Positions 18,101 through 25,775 of a DNA stretch of 64,000 bases are shown here, piece after piece. The DNA is from Palsa-504 sp963739135. Its GTDB lineage: Bacteria > Actinomycetota > Actinomycetes > Streptosporangiales > Streptosporangiaceae. The position numbers and the translations under genes were made by a program. The stretch covers positions 434,001 through 498,000 of the forward strand of contig CAVTZG010000021.1 in assembly GCA_963739135.1 (NCBI GenBank). Direction: 5' to 3'. The notes beneath the pieces were generated by a model. That model searched no databases. It was not told where the DNA came from and saw nothing but the letters and a program-made list of their open reading frames with translations. Positions within the stretch are counted from its first letter, which is position 1. Each line of letters begins with the position of its first letter.

Positions 18101-18155
18101 GGGACAGCTCGTCGTCCCGCCCGACCATGCGCCCGGCCGACATCCGTAGAACCAT
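15138..18155 (-). CDS. LuxR-family ATPase regulator (LAL type)
   Basis: A large regulator of 1005 residues. The N-terminal AAA/NACHT-like ATPase has Walker A GDAGVGKS at residues 39-46 and Walker B LLVLEDLHWAD near residue 150. A long helical TPR-like middle region runs from about residue 400 to 920. The C-terminal LuxR/GerE helix-turn-helix reads LTSREREVLRLLAAGRSNRE and IAPKTASVHVSNILGKLGA. Such LAL proteins activate transcription in response to ATP and often an unknown ligand. The chosen ATG at 18155 leaves 68 bases to divergent msrB. An earlier in-frame start at 18215 would overlap it. The target genes are not evident here. Confidence 0.93.
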   Translation of the reverse strand: MVLRMSAGRMVGRDDELSRLLTLLEDAEAGRSVVALVSGDAGVGKSRLVSEVSRLAAGRGFTVLSGQCAELGDSVPYLPLADALRGAAISSGVHDALSSRPALNRLLPEGGDGQVSHEDRSGLARQQMLGGVLGLLTELAAAAPVLLVLEDLHWADASTRDLVTFLSRMLHRERVAVIGTYRTDDLHRRHPLRPVVAELQRLPSVIAVDLTPLDPSALAEHLTAAALGRLDASMLNGIVARAEGNAYYAEELLAASIRGGAAGRSALPAGLADLLLSRVEQLSDATQRVLRVAAVAGRKADDELVRAASGLAADDYEAAVREAVTHQLLIPDGAEGYVFRHALLREAVYADLLPGERTRLHATMSSLLSDEHRLATPGTAAELAQHCLASHDIPGAFAASVRAGQEAERLGAPAEAHRHYDQALALWERVAEPEKTAGMARGKLGLMSATNAADSGDTERAVHLLRRLRQALARAAEAARHDGREPSPEEVSLASRIGERLAFNLMLIEDPKAGTEAVDVARSTVEATPAEPPTWQYARALTTYAYVLLVGDDYAVARDWAERGIAAARAADAPWVEADALVTLGFLSNREGRNDEAIKLLTAAHKQAREARVLGVELRSAYHLARAHLERGDLAVGGAIAHEGTVRASQAGLNMSSYGVDLQHLHFQCHFADGKWDHAQEIADGFPVRVTTPPEAYLSSMALFIDVARGNPAAEERRAWIEPFWSTPGFDEFTARGLLAEHFLWQGDTERALAEAEVAIENDNVPPWGYSPSVIRPAAIALAARAERATQARAVGDDQAADAEIEAAADLLRIAREGAEFPKRPKFIMGPEGRGWLARAEAEYHRASGDNDPQAWQAVLDAFGPTYAYEVARARYRLAEALAEAGRRDEADEQWRQAAQTADRLGARPLRAALADLARRARIGVVPDEQPDGAVLASLTSREREVLRLLAAGRSNREIASVLFIAPKTASVHVSNILGKLGAASRTEAAAIAHREGLTSQLSGR

Positions 18156-18223
18156 GTGCACGAGTATCCCATCGCCCCCCGACAATTCCGATTCGTTAAG
18201 CTCCTGGCGGTACATTGCGTCAC

Positions 18224-18628
18224 ATGGAAAAGGTCAACCGGACAGACGCCGAGTGGCGGGAGAAGCTGACGCCGCAGGAGTACGCCGTCCTGCGGCAGGC
18301 GGGCACCGAGGCGCCGTTCACCGGTGAGTACACCGACACCAAGACCGAGGGCGTCTACCGCTGCCGTGCGTGCGGGGCCGAGCTGTTCCGGTCGGACGCG
18401 AAGTTCGAGTCGCACTGCGGCTGGCCGTCGTTCTACCAGCCGACCGAGAACGACGCCGTGGTGCTGATCGAGGACCGCTCGCTGGGGACGACGCGCACCG
18501 AGGTGCGCTGCGCCCGGTGCGACTCCCACCTGGGCCACGTGTTCACCGGAGAGGGCTACGAGGTACCCACCGACCAGCGCTGGTGCATCAACTCGGTCTC
18601 GCTGACCCTGGAGCCCGTGTCATCGTGA
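18224..18628 (+). CDS. msrB: Peptide-methionine (R)-S-oxide reductase
   Basis: A 134-residue MsrB enzyme, which reduces methionine-R-sulfoxide in oxidised proteins using thioredoxin. Zinc is held by two CxxC pairs, C47/C50 in YRCRACGAE and C96/C99 in VRCARCDSH. The catalytic Cys is C121 in DQRWCINSVSL. The substrate pocket is CGWPSFYQP. Length is typical of the single-domain form. ATG at 18224 is preferred over a TTG nine bases earlier. A truncated cupin gene overlaps its stop codon as GTGA. Confidence 0.96.
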   Translation: MEKVNRTDAEWREKLTPQEYAVLRQAGTEAPFTGEYTDTKTEGVYRCRACGAELFRSDAKFESHCGWPSFYQPTENDAVVLIEDRSLGTTRTEVRCARCDSHLGHVFTGEGYEVPTDQRWCINSVSLTLEPVSS

Positions 18629-18783
18629 GCGCGGGCCTGCGGCTGATCCGGGCTAACGCGCTTTCGTCGGGCACCGCGCAGACCAGCGGGATGGTCCGGA
18701 CCGCGGCCATCTCGGGCGACCTGGTCGGCGCGCAGGGCCTGTGGCAGCGGCTGATCCCTAGCCGGCCGGGGCATGGACCTTAA
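18625..18783 (+). pseudogene. N-terminal fragment of a cupin-domain protein
   Basis: A GTG overlapping the msrB stop (GTGA) starts a 52-residue frame, SAGLRLIRANALSSGTAQTS then GMVRTAAISGDLVGAQGLW. It ends at TAA soon after IPSRPGHGP. The QTSGM...AAIS...LVG..GLW pattern is, from memory, the start of small cupin proteins, whose metal-binding His pair would come next and is missing. The overlap shows that the intact gene was translationally coupled to msrB. Confidence 0.45.
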
Positions 18784-18808
18784 GGCGCGCGCGATTGTGG
18801 CACCATGA

Positions 18809-18907
18809 CGGTCGGAGCTCCGCCGGGACCTCGACGCGGCGGGCCTGAACGGCCTGGACGTGCGGGTCAGCCTGGTCACGGCCAGCTATAAGCCGCTGCC
18901 AGGGTAG
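18809..18907 (+). pseudogene. Short C-terminal gene remnant, unrecognised
   Basis: A frame reading SELRRDLDAAGLNGLDVRVS and then LVTASYKPLPG ends at TAG (18905-18907). Composition and third-base GC are those of real coding sequence, and no start codon context precedes it. It looks like the tail of a lost gene. I do not recognise the family. The rest of 18908-19082 holds only the leader of the next gene. Confidence 0.25.
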
Positions 18908-19082
18908 GCGGGCGCTTGAGGGCTACGCCGGGGCAAGCCTGGCTCCGCGATGGGGACCTTGGTCCCTGGCCTGCCGGGGCTTACCAGGGAGAACGATGGG
19001 AATTAGGAAGAGAACCGGAACGGGACTGGTGCCTGCGGTCTTCATGACGACGATGACCCGGCCAGGAACGAGGAGGATGGCG

Positions 19083-19724
19083 ATGGCAGAGACAACGTCG
19101 TTCACGATCGGGGCCGACGCCAGCTGTACCGACGGCGGCTGCGGCAAGGTGACCCGCGTGGTCGTGAACCCGGTCACGCGTGTGGTCACCTATCTCGTGA
19201 TCGAACCCAAGCATCACTATGACTGCGGCCGGCTTGTTCCTCTTGACCTTGTCGACGCCACGACGGGCGAGATCCGGCTCCGCTGCACCCTGGCGGAGTT
19301 CGGGAAGCTCGATCCCGCCGAGGAGACGCAGTTCTTGCCCGGCACGCCCGGATACCCCGGCTATGACCCCGACCAGGTGCTCTACATGCCCTATTACGGC
19401 ACGGGGGGGATGGGCATGGCCGGGGCTTTCGCCCCGCTGACGGTCACCTACAACGCCGTCCCGCTGGACGAGGTGGAGGTATGCCGCGGTGACCACGTCC
19501 ATGCCACCGACGGCCACATCGGGAAAGTCCAAGGGCTGGTCATCGACCCTGACAGCCACCACGTGACCCACGTGCTCCTGCAAGAGGGGCACGTGTGGGG
19601 CCGCAAGGAAGTGGCCATCCCGATCGGTGCCGTGACCGGGGTGGACGACGGTATCCGGCTCAACCTCACCAAGCAGCAGGTACAGGACCTGCCACCCGTG
19701 GACATCCACCACCCGAACGGGTAG
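19083..19724 (+). CDS. PRC-barrel-like two-repeat protein
   Basis: A 213-residue soluble protein with two PRC-barrel-type beta domains. The first is in TSFTIGADASCTDGGCGKVT with VVVNPVTRVVTYLVIEPKHH. The second is in VEVCRGDHVHATDGHIGKVQ and GLVIDPDSHHVTHVLLQEGH. The repeated GxxxxxDGxxGKV...V.dp..h.vthlvv pattern identifies the fold. A Gly/Tyr/Met-rich linker joins the domains. PRC barrels bind RNA or act as adaptor and membrane-surface modules; the role here is unknown. The ATG is preceded by GAGGAGG; an upstream ATG at 18996 lacks such a signal. Confidence 0.78.
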   Translation: MAETTSFTIGADASCTDGGCGKVTRVVVNPVTRVVTYLVIEPKHHYDCGRLVPLDLVDATTGEIRLRCTLAEFGKLDPAEETQFLPGTPGYPGYDPDQVLYMPYYGTGGMGMAGAFAPLTVTYNAVPLDEVEVCRGDHVHATDGHIGKVQGLVIDPDSHHVTHVLLQEGHVWGRKEVAIPIGAVTGVDDGIRLNLTKQQVQDLPPVDIHHPNG

Positions 19725-19780
19725 GCCCGCCAGTACCTCCTGGCACTACGCCCGGTCGGCAGCCGGGACCCGGCCCGCCG

Positions 19781-20215
19781 CTAGTCAGCGCTCCTGCTGT
19801 CGTAGCGGCGGGCCCGCTTGATCGCGGCCCGGTTGCGCTTGGCCTGCAGGCGCCGCTCGTTCGCGGCCCGGCCGGGCCTGGTCGGGATGCGCGGGCGCTG
19901 CGGCGGCGCCGTGCCCTCACGGAGCAGGGCGGCCAGCCGGGCCCGGGCGGCCTGGCGGTTGGCTAGCTGGCTGCGCTGCTCGGACGAGATCACGGTCAGG
20001 ACGCCGGCGGCCAGCCGCCCGGCGAGCCGCTCGGTGATCCTGTCCCTGGCCCATTCGGGCAGCACGGACGAACCCGCCACGTCGAAGGACAGCTCGACGC
20101 GGCTGTCGGTGGTGTTGACCGACTGGCCGCCCGGCCCGGAGGACCGGGAGAAGCGCTCATGCAGCTCGGCGGCCGGTATGAGCAGCCAGCCGTTCACCCG
20201 CAGATCATCAGCCAC
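19781..20215 (-). CDS. arfB: Ribosome-rescue peptidyl-tRNA hydrolase ArfB
   Basis: A 144-residue class-I release-factor-like protein without a codon-recognition domain. The catalytic GGQ motif is at residues 29-31 in RSSGPGGQSVNTTDSRVELS. The basic C-terminal tail, rich in Arg and Lys (RAANERRLQAKRNRAAIKRA), would enter the empty mRNA channel of a stalled ribosome. It hydrolyses peptidyl-tRNA on non-stop ribosomes. It follows the haem genes in the same direction and lies 9 bases downstream of a small coding-like frame. Confidence 0.93.
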   Translation of the reverse strand: MADDLRVNGWLLIPAAELHERFSRSSGPGGQSVNTTDSRVELSFDVAGSSVLPEWARDRITERLAGRLAAGVLTVISSEQRSQLANRQAARARLAALLREGTAPPQRPRIPTRPGRAANERRLQAKRNRAAIKRARRYDSRSAD

Positions 20216-20224
20216 CCCTCGACG

Positions 20225-20341
20225 TTAACCCGGCGGACCCTGATCGCGCTCATAGCGGGCCCGGCTGCGCCGGATCGCCTCGTCGTACCAGGCATCCAGC
20301 CAGTCGCGTTCGGTTCCCGCGGGCTGCCCTTCCTGGCTCAG
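20225..20341 (-). CDS. Small coding-like frame, possible CTG start overlapping hemQ
   Basis: A 38-residue frame reads SQEGQPAGTERDWLDAWYDE and then AIRRSRARYERDQGPPG, ending at TAA. Its charged, aromatic helix-forming sequence differs from the Arg/Pro-rich shadows around it. No ATG, GTG or TTG precedes it in the 3' end of hemQ. A CTG at 20339-20341 overlaps the hemQ TGA as CTGA, the same geometry as the ATGA and GTGA overlaps elsewhere in this window. It is either a small gene starting at CTG or a gene tail. I do not recognise a family. Confidence 0.4.
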   Translation of the reverse strand: MSQEGQPAGTERDWLDAWYDEAIRRSRARYERDQGPPG

Positions 20342-21129
20342 GCCAGGTCGGCCAGGAGCGCGCGGACCGGCTTGCGGCGGCCGGTGTAGAACGGGATCTC
20401 CACCCGGGTGTGCAGCCGGGCCTCGGCACCGCGCAGGTGCCGCATGAGGTCCACGATCCGGTGCAGCTCATCGGCCTCGAAGGCCAGGATCCACTCATAG
20501 TCGTTGAGTGAGAAGCAGGCCACGGTGTTGGCCCGGACGTCGGGGTACTCGCGCGCCATCATCCCGTGCTCGGCCAGCAGCCTGCGGCGCTCGGCGGGAT
20601 CGAGCAGGTACCACTGGTAGGAGCGGACGAACGGGTACACGCTCACGTACGCGCGGGGCTCCTCCTCGGCCAGGAAGGCGGGGATGTGGCTCTTGTTGAA
20701 CTCGGCCGGCCGGTGCAGCGCCATCGCCGACCAGACCGGCTCGCTGCAGCGCCCGAGCCGGGTCCGGCGGAAGCGCGTGTACAGGTCCTGGAGGTCATCC
20801 GAGGTCGGCGCGATCCACCAGAACATGTAGTCCGCGTCGGCCCGCAGGCCCTGGAGGTCGTAGCAGCCGCGGGTGACGATTCCCTTGCCCGCCGCCTGGT
20901 CCAGCAGGTCGGCCACTTCGGCGGCGGCATTACCCAGGCCGCCGGTTTCCAGCGCGGGACGGTCGGCTACCCGGAACACCGACCACATCGTGTACCGGAT
21001 CAGGTCGTTGAGCTCGCGTGCCTTCGGCTTGCGGCCTTCCTCGGCCGCCTCGGGGGTCGTGCCGCCCGGCTCGGTCGTCACTTGTTCGTCAGCCATCCCA
21101 CCATTGTCGGCCACGCCGGGCACGCTCAT
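20338..21129 (-). CDS. hemQ: Coproheme decarboxylase HemQ/ChdC
   Basis: A 263-residue member of the chlorite-dismutase-like family that decarboxylates coprohaem III to haem b, the last step of the coproporphyrin branch. Recognisable segments are RYTMWSVFRVADRPAL, DADYMFWWIAPTSDDLQDLY and AYVSVYPFVRSYQWYLLD. The haem-side helix with its His is in LLAEHGMMAREYPDVRANTV, followed by SLNDYEWILAFEADELHRIV. The N-terminal 40 residues are acidic and probably disordered. The ATG at 21129 overlaps the hemG stop (ATGA), showing translational coupling; an internal ATG at 21096 is the alternative. Confidence 0.94.
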   Translation of the reverse strand: MSVPGVADNGGMADEQVTTEPGGTTPEAAEEGRKPKARELNDLIRYTMWSVFRVADRPALETGGLGNAAAEVADLLDQAAGKGIVTRGCYDLQGLRADADYMFWWIAPTSDDLQDLYTRFRRTRLGRCSEPVWSAMALHRPAEFNKSHIPAFLAEEEPRAYVSVYPFVRSYQWYLLDPAERRRLLAEHGMMAREYPDVRANTVACFSLNDYEWILAFEADELHRIVDLMRHLRGAEARLHTRVEIPFYTGRRKPVRALLADLA

Positions 21130-22631
21130 GAGCCCGGACCGAGGAACGCCAGCACCTGGCCGGCCGCGGCCCGGGCGGTCGCGACGCAGGCCGGGATGCC
21201 GACTCCGTCGTAGGCCGCGCCGCACACCGCCAGGCCCGGCTGGGCGGCGACCGCGGCCCGGATACTCGCCACCCGGTCCAGGTGCCCCACCGTGTACTGG
21301 GGCAGCGCGCCGCCCCAGCGGGTCACCCGGCTGGCCACCACGGTGCCGCGGACGCCGGTCGCCTCGGCGAGTTCGGCGGCGGCCAGCGCGGCCAGTTCGC
21401 CGTCGTCCCGCTGCAGCACGGTTGCCTCGCCGATGCGGCCCACCGAGCAGCGCACGATCTCCAGCGGCTCGGTGCCCGGCACCGAGCCGGCCAGCTGCGG
21501 CCACTTGACGGTGGAGAAGGTGACCGCCTTGACCGCCCGCCCGTCCACCGCGGGCACCAGGTACCCGCTCAGGCCCAGGGCGGCCAGGCCGGGCCCGGGA
21601 AACGCGGAGCGCGGATAGGCCAGCGTGACGATGGCCATGCTCGCGTAGCTGATCTGGGCGAACGCGGTGACGGCGGCCGCCGCGCCCGGTACTCCGGCCA
21701 GCAGCAGGCCGGCCGGGCGGGCCGGAACGGCCAGGATCACCGCGTCGGCCTCGACCTGCTCGGCCGCCGCGGCGGATCCCACGGTGAGCCGCCAGCCTGG
21801 TCGGGGTCCTGGTCGGGCAGATAGCTCGCGGGCCATCGAGGTGGTCCTGATCTCCGCGCCCGACACCTTGGCCAGGAAGGCGGGCAGCAGGCCCAGGCCC
21901 CCGGCGAGCGTGGTGAAAACCGATCCGCCCGACCGGATACCTGCGGGGGGCGCAGCGGGCTGGCCGCCGGCCGGGACCGCGGCCGGGACCGCGGCCGGCG
22001 CCGGGGCCGGCAGCAGCGAGCCGGCCGCTTCGGCCAGCGACCGGTACCGCCGCGACGCGGCGGCGAGCGCGGGCATCGTCGCGTCGAAGGACAACTCGGC
22101 GGAACGGCCCGCGTATACGCCGCCGAGCAGCGGGTCGACCAGCCGGTCGACGACCTCGGCGCCGAACCTGGCTCCGACGTAGCCCGCTACCGGCACGTCG
22201 CCGTCCCTGGCGGTCGGCGGCAGCTCGAGATCCCGGCTGGCCCGGGCCAGCCCGTCCTCGGTCAGCACGCCGGATCTGGCCAGTTCGGCCAAGTCAGAGG
22301 GCACGCCCATGAACTGGCGCCTGGGCAGCGGCCGCAAGGCGCCGCGCGTCCAGATCGCGGACGACGTGGGGCCCGGCGCGACACGGTCACCGGCCAGGCC
22401 AGCCTCGGCGATGAGTCCGGTTCCCTCCGGCCGCGTGACCAGCAGCGCCTCGGCGCCCTCGTCGACGGGGACGCCGGCGATCTCGGACACCGACAGCTTC
22501 CCGCCCAGCCGCGGCGACCCCTCGAGCAGGGTCAACCGGACCGCCTCGTCCCTGAGGAAGAACGCCGCCGCCAGCCCGGCGATCCCGCCGCCCACGATCA
22601 CCACATGCGGCCGCGCACTCGTAGGGTCCAT
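21126..22631 (-). CDS. hemG: Coproporphyrinogen III oxidase HemG/HemY (CgoX)
   Basis: A 501-residue FAD enzyme of the HemY type. In actinobacteria it oxidises coproporphyrinogen III to coproporphyrin III with oxygen. The N-terminal FAD motif is HVVIVGGGIAGLAAAFFLRD, then RLGGKLSVSEIAGVPVDEGA. Later family segments are GVYAGRSAELSFDATMPALA and WGGALPQYTVGHLDRVASIR, and the C-terminal FAD site is GLAVCGAAYDGVGIPACVAT. An Ala/Pro/Gly-rich insertion (PAPAPAAVPAAVPAGGQPAA) lies near residue 215. The ATG at 22631 is favoured over one eight codons upstream because MDP...HVVIVGG matches the usual length. Confidence 0.93.
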   Translation of the reverse strand: MDPTSARPHVVIVGGGIAGLAAAFFLRDEAVRLTLLEGSPRLGGKLSVSEIAGVPVDEGAEALLVTRPEGTGLIAEAGLAGDRVAPGPTSSAIWTRGALRPLPRRQFMGVPSDLAELARSGVLTEDGLARASRDLELPPTARDGDVPVAGYVGARFGAEVVDRLVDPLLGGVYAGRSAELSFDATMPALAAASRRYRSLAEAAGSLLPAPAPAAVPAAVPAGGQPAAPPAGIRSGGSVFTTLAGGLGLLPAFLAKVSGAEIRTTSMARELSARPGPRPGWRLTVGSAAAAEQVEADAVILAVPARPAGLLLAGVPGAAAAVTAFAQISYASMAIVTLAYPRSAFPGPGLAALGLSGYLVPAVDGRAVKAVTFSTVKWPQLAGSVPGTEPLEIVRCSVGRIGEATVLQRDDGELAALAAAELAEATGVRGTVVASRVTRWGGALPQYTVGHLDRVASIRAAVAAQPGLAVCGAAYDGVGIPACVATARAAAGQVLAFLGPGS

Positions 22632-22773
22632 GTCTCTTAGCCTGGCAGAAGCCACCCGGCATCGCCCACCCAGGCGCCGCGTACCCGGCTCGTAACCATG
22701 GCGCGGCCGGGCCGGTGCGCGATCGTGACCGGAGCCGCGGAACCGGGCCGCGCCCGGCCGCCGTCACAACGGC

Positions 22774-23758
22774 ATGCTGAACACACGGGGTTCGAACCGC
22801 CGGTCCGCGCGGAACAAGCGGACACCATTCGGCGTCGCCGGCCTGGCCATCGGCGCTGTCATGCTCGGCGGGGGCTTGTTCCTGGCCGGATGCTCGGCCG
22901 GCAGCGCGGCCAGCTCCGCCGTGTCGAACCCGTCGGCGAACGCCGCAGCGGGGGCGGCGGCCGTGCCCGCCCCGGTGGCCGGCGCAGCCGGGCAGCTCGG
23001 CGGCACGAAGAGCTCAGGCGGCACGGGCACCACGGCCCGGCTGGCGCCCGCCAGCGACATCATCTACACGGCGCAGCTGACCGTCCGGGCCGCAAATGTC
23101 AGCTCCGCGGTCACCCAGGCGGCGCAGATCGCCGAAGGCGCGGGCGGCTACGTCTCCGGCGAGAACAGCACGGCCGACCCCGACCATCCGTCCCAGGCCA
23201 CGGCCAGCATCCAGCTGAAGATCCCGGTGGCGTCCTACCCGGCAACGCTCGGCCAGCTGGCCGGCCGCCTGGGCACCCAGCTGTCGCTGCAGGAGCAGGC
23301 CCAGGATGTCACCGAGCAGGTAGCCGACGTCAACAGCCAGGTGGCCTCCTACGAGGCGGCCATCACCCAGCTCAGGGCGCTGCTATCGCACGCGGGCTCG
23401 GTCGGCGACCTGCTCAGCGTGCAGAACCAGATCAACGCCGAGGAAGCCGCGCTCGAGGCCATGCAGGCGCAGCAGCTGGCCCTCAGCGATGAGACCAGCT
23501 ACGCCACGGTGTCGCTGACCATCCTCGGCCCGAAGGCCGCCCCGGTCGTGCACCGGACCAAGTTCGCCCAGCCTGGCCGGCGGCCTCGGCGCGGGCTGGC
23601 GTGCGCTGCGGATCACGGTGGCCTGGGCGCTCGCCTTCCTCGGCGCGATCGCGCCGTTCGCGGCCATCGCGGCCCTGGCCGGCTTCGGGATCCACCGGGC
23701 CAGGCGCTGGGCGCTGCGCCGCAAGCCTGCCGCCCGGCCGGCCGCGCCGGAGAACTAG
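22774..23758 (+). pseudogene. DUF4349 lipoprotein gene with a late one-base frameshift
   Basis: The protein has a basic N-terminus, a hydrophobic segment and a lipobox (FLAGCSAGS, Cys near residue 39), then a Ser/Ala-rich linker. A DUF4349 domain follows (ASDIIYTAQLTVRAANVSSA, QDVTEQVADVNSQVASYEAA, a coiled-coil, and DETSYATVSLTIL). At about 23568 the sequence TTCGCCCAGCCTG has one C too many. Without it the frame continues as ASLAGGLGAGWRALRITVAW, forming the expected C-terminal membrane helix and a basic tail ending at TAG 23756-23758. As it stands the helix is replaced by an Arg-rich tail. The function of DUF4349 proteins is unknown. Confidence 0.75.
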
Positions 23759-23779
23759 CCGCCGGGTAGCGTCCTGACC

Positions 23780-24055
23780 ATGACAGGCAGCTCGGGATGG
23801 CAGCCGCGGCACGACGACCCGTTGTTCATCTTGGCCATGGATCACCGCGCCTCGTCCGGCAAGACGCTGTTCGAAGTCAAGAACGACGATCCGGATCCCG
23901 CCGAGGTCACGGCGATGGAATCCGCCAAGCAGCTGATCTTCGAGGGCTTGCAGGCGGCCCTGCCCTCGGTGACGTACGGGCGCATCGGGGTGCTGGTCGA
24001 CGAGCGGTACGGGCAGGGCGTCATCCGCGCGGTCCGCGGCAGCGGTCAGCGTCCT
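23780..24055 (+). pseudogene. Truncated DUF2090 (IolC C-terminal-type aldolase) fragment
   Basis: The frame starts MTGSSGWQPRHDDPLFILAM and contains DHRASSGKTLFEVKNDD, AKQLIFEGLQAALPS and RIGVLVDERYGQGV. This is the start of the DUF2090 aldolase-like domain, found alone or at the C-terminus of 2-deoxy-5-keto-gluconate kinases (IolC). Homology ends near 24030, close to the end of the convergent hemE gene; the open frame beyond is hemE antisense. About two thirds of the domain is missing. Confidence 0.55.
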
Positions 24056-24064
24056 GCCGGGCGG

Positions 24065-25126
24065 TTACGGCTCCGGCTGGATGGACTCCGCGTGCACCAG
24101 GTCGGCGAGCCGGGCCAGCACGCCGGGATCGGTTTCCGGCAGCACGCCGTGCCCCAGGTTGAACACGTGGCCCTCGGCCGTGCGGCCGCGCTCGATCACG
24201 TCCCTGGCCCGCTCCTCGATGACCTCCCAGGGAGCCAGCAGCACCGCCGGATCCAGGTTGCCCTGCAGCGCCTTGCCCGGTTCCACCCGCCGGACGGCCT
24301 CGTCAAGCGGGATGCGCCAGTCGACCCCGACCACGTCGGCGCCGGCCTCGCCCATCAGGCCGAGCAGCTCGCCGGTTCCGACCCCGAAGTGGATGCGCGG
24401 CACGCCCGTGGACCCGAGGGCCGCGAAGATCCGGCTGGTGTGCGGCAGGATGGCATGCCGGTAGTCATCGGGCCCGACCGCGCCGACCCACGAGTCGAAC
24501 AGTTGGATGGCCGAGACGCCCGCCGCCACCTGGATCGCCAGGAACGAGATCGTGATGTCCGCCAGCCGTCCGAGCAGCGCGTGCCACAGCTCCGGGTTGC
24601 CGTACATCAGCGCCTTGGTCTTGTCGTGATTCTTGGACGGCCCCCCCTCGACCAGGTAGGACGCGAGCGTGAACGGCCCGCCCGCGAAGCCGATCAGCGG
24701 GCGGTCGTCGAGCTCGGTGACGATCGTCTGGACCGCCTCGGTGACATAGGGCACGTCGCCGGGGTCGAGCGCGCGCAGCCGCCCGAGATCCGCCGTGGTA
24801 CGGACCGGGGTCTGCACCACCGGCCCGATGCCCGCCTTGATGTCCACGTCGATGCCGACCGCGCGCAGCGGCACCACGATGTCGCTGAACAGGATGGCCG
24901 CATCCACGTCGTAGCGCCGCAGCGGCTGCAGGGTGATCTCCGTGATCAGGTCCGGGCGGGTGCACGAGTCGAGCATCGAGATGCCCTCACGCAACTGGCG
25001 GTACTCGGGCAACGAACGGCCCGCCTGCCGCATGTACCACACCGGCGTATACGGAACTGGCTCCCCCCGGCAGGCCTGCAGGAAAGGTGCCAGCAGGGAA
25101 GGGCGCTGTGCCTGGCGCTGTGTCAC
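24065..25126 (-). CDS. hemE: Uroporphyrinogen decarboxylase
   Basis: A 353-residue TIM-barrel enzyme that removes four acetate carboxyls from uroporphyrinogen III to give coproporphyrinogen III. The signature YTPVWYMRQAGRSLPEYRQL lies near the N-terminus and the second, LIGFAGGPFTLASYLVEGGP, in the middle. The catalytic Asp and substrate residues are in DAAILFSDIVVPLRAVGIDV. HVFNLGHGVLPETDPGVLAR closes the barrel. I placed the start at GTG 25126, giving the usual length; an in-frame ATG at 25189 would add 21 residues. It supplies substrate for hemG and hemQ in the same cluster. Confidence 0.93.
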   Translation of the reverse strand: MTQRQAQRPSLLAPFLQACRGEPVPYTPVWYMRQAGRSLPEYRQLREGISMLDSCTRPDLITEITLQPLRRYDVDAAILFSDIVVPLRAVGIDVDIKAGIGPVVQTPVRTTADLGRLRALDPGDVPYVTEAVQTIVTELDDRPLIGFAGGPFTLASYLVEGGPSKNHDKTKALMYGNPELWHALLGRLADITISFLAIQVAAGVSAIQLFDSWVGAVGPDDYRHAILPHTSRIFAALGSTGVPRIHFGVGTGELLGLMGEAGADVVGVDWRIPLDEAVRRVEPGKALQGNLDPAVLLAPWEVIEERARDVIERGRTAEGHVFNLGHGVLPETDPGVLARLADLVHAESIQPEP

Positions 25127-25276
25127 GTCTGGGATCGTCTCACATGAGCGCAAGGTCGTCGCGGCCAGACACGCCGCCCGAGATCCCACGCATCAGCGCA
25201 TGGCCGTGCCACTATCGGCAGAACTCCAATCATTCCGAGTAAGTCCGTGTCGCAGCGCGACGAGGAGGCCGCCAGG

Positions 25277-25576
25277 ATGACGCATCTGATCAGGTACTGC
25301 ACCGGATGCAGCGATGAGCGGGCCTTCGAGCAGCTGCACGCGAACCCGGCCAGCTGCCCGGATGTCCCGGACGGCGAGTGCCCGGAGTGGGGTTGCCCGG
25401 TCTGCGGCGATGCCCTGTTCATCGGCCTTCCCGTGCGGGAGCATGTCATCAGCGGTAACACGTCCAGAGCGGCGTTACCTGACCAACTCGTTGCTACTGG
25501 TTCTAGGCTGAAGCTGAACCGGTCAAACTCGCATGAAACATGGTGTTCCGGCATGAATCTACGCGGCGTCGTGTGA
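25277..25576 (+). CDS. Small cysteine-rich (zinc-ribbon-like) hypothetical protein
   Basis: A 99-residue frame starting MTHLIRYCTGCSDERAFEQL has Cys at positions 8, 11, 27, 35, 40 and 43. Two of these pairs are CxxC (CTGC and CPVC), a likely zinc knuckle. The second half after residue 55 has no distinct features. GAGGAGG lies about 12 bases before the ATG, and hemE is divergent. I do not recognise a family. The frame could be spurious after residue 55, but the Cys pattern supports the first half. Confidence 0.5.
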   Translation: MTHLIRYCTGCSDERAFEQLHANPASCPDVPDGECPEWGCPVCGDALFIGLPVREHVISGNTSRAALPDQLVATGSRLKLNRSNSHETWCSGMNLRGVV

Positions 25577-25775
25577 GAAGCGGATGAGCGACACGTACGC
25601 TCGAGTCATGAGGCCAGCCGACGAGCCAGGGAACCGGCGCGCGACGCGATCGGGCGCGGCCAGGCCAGCAGGCACGGTGTCATCAAGCACGGTGTCATCG
25701 AGCACGGGGCCCGGGCCCCAGGCGGTGGCCCCGCGGGTCACGCGCGCGCCGGCGGGGGGTGGGGATGGTGGGGGC

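Noticed and set aside
23780..25147. Full-length 455-residue protein from 23780
   Set aside because: Only the first 85 residues or so match the DUF2090 domain; the rest is the antisense of hemE.
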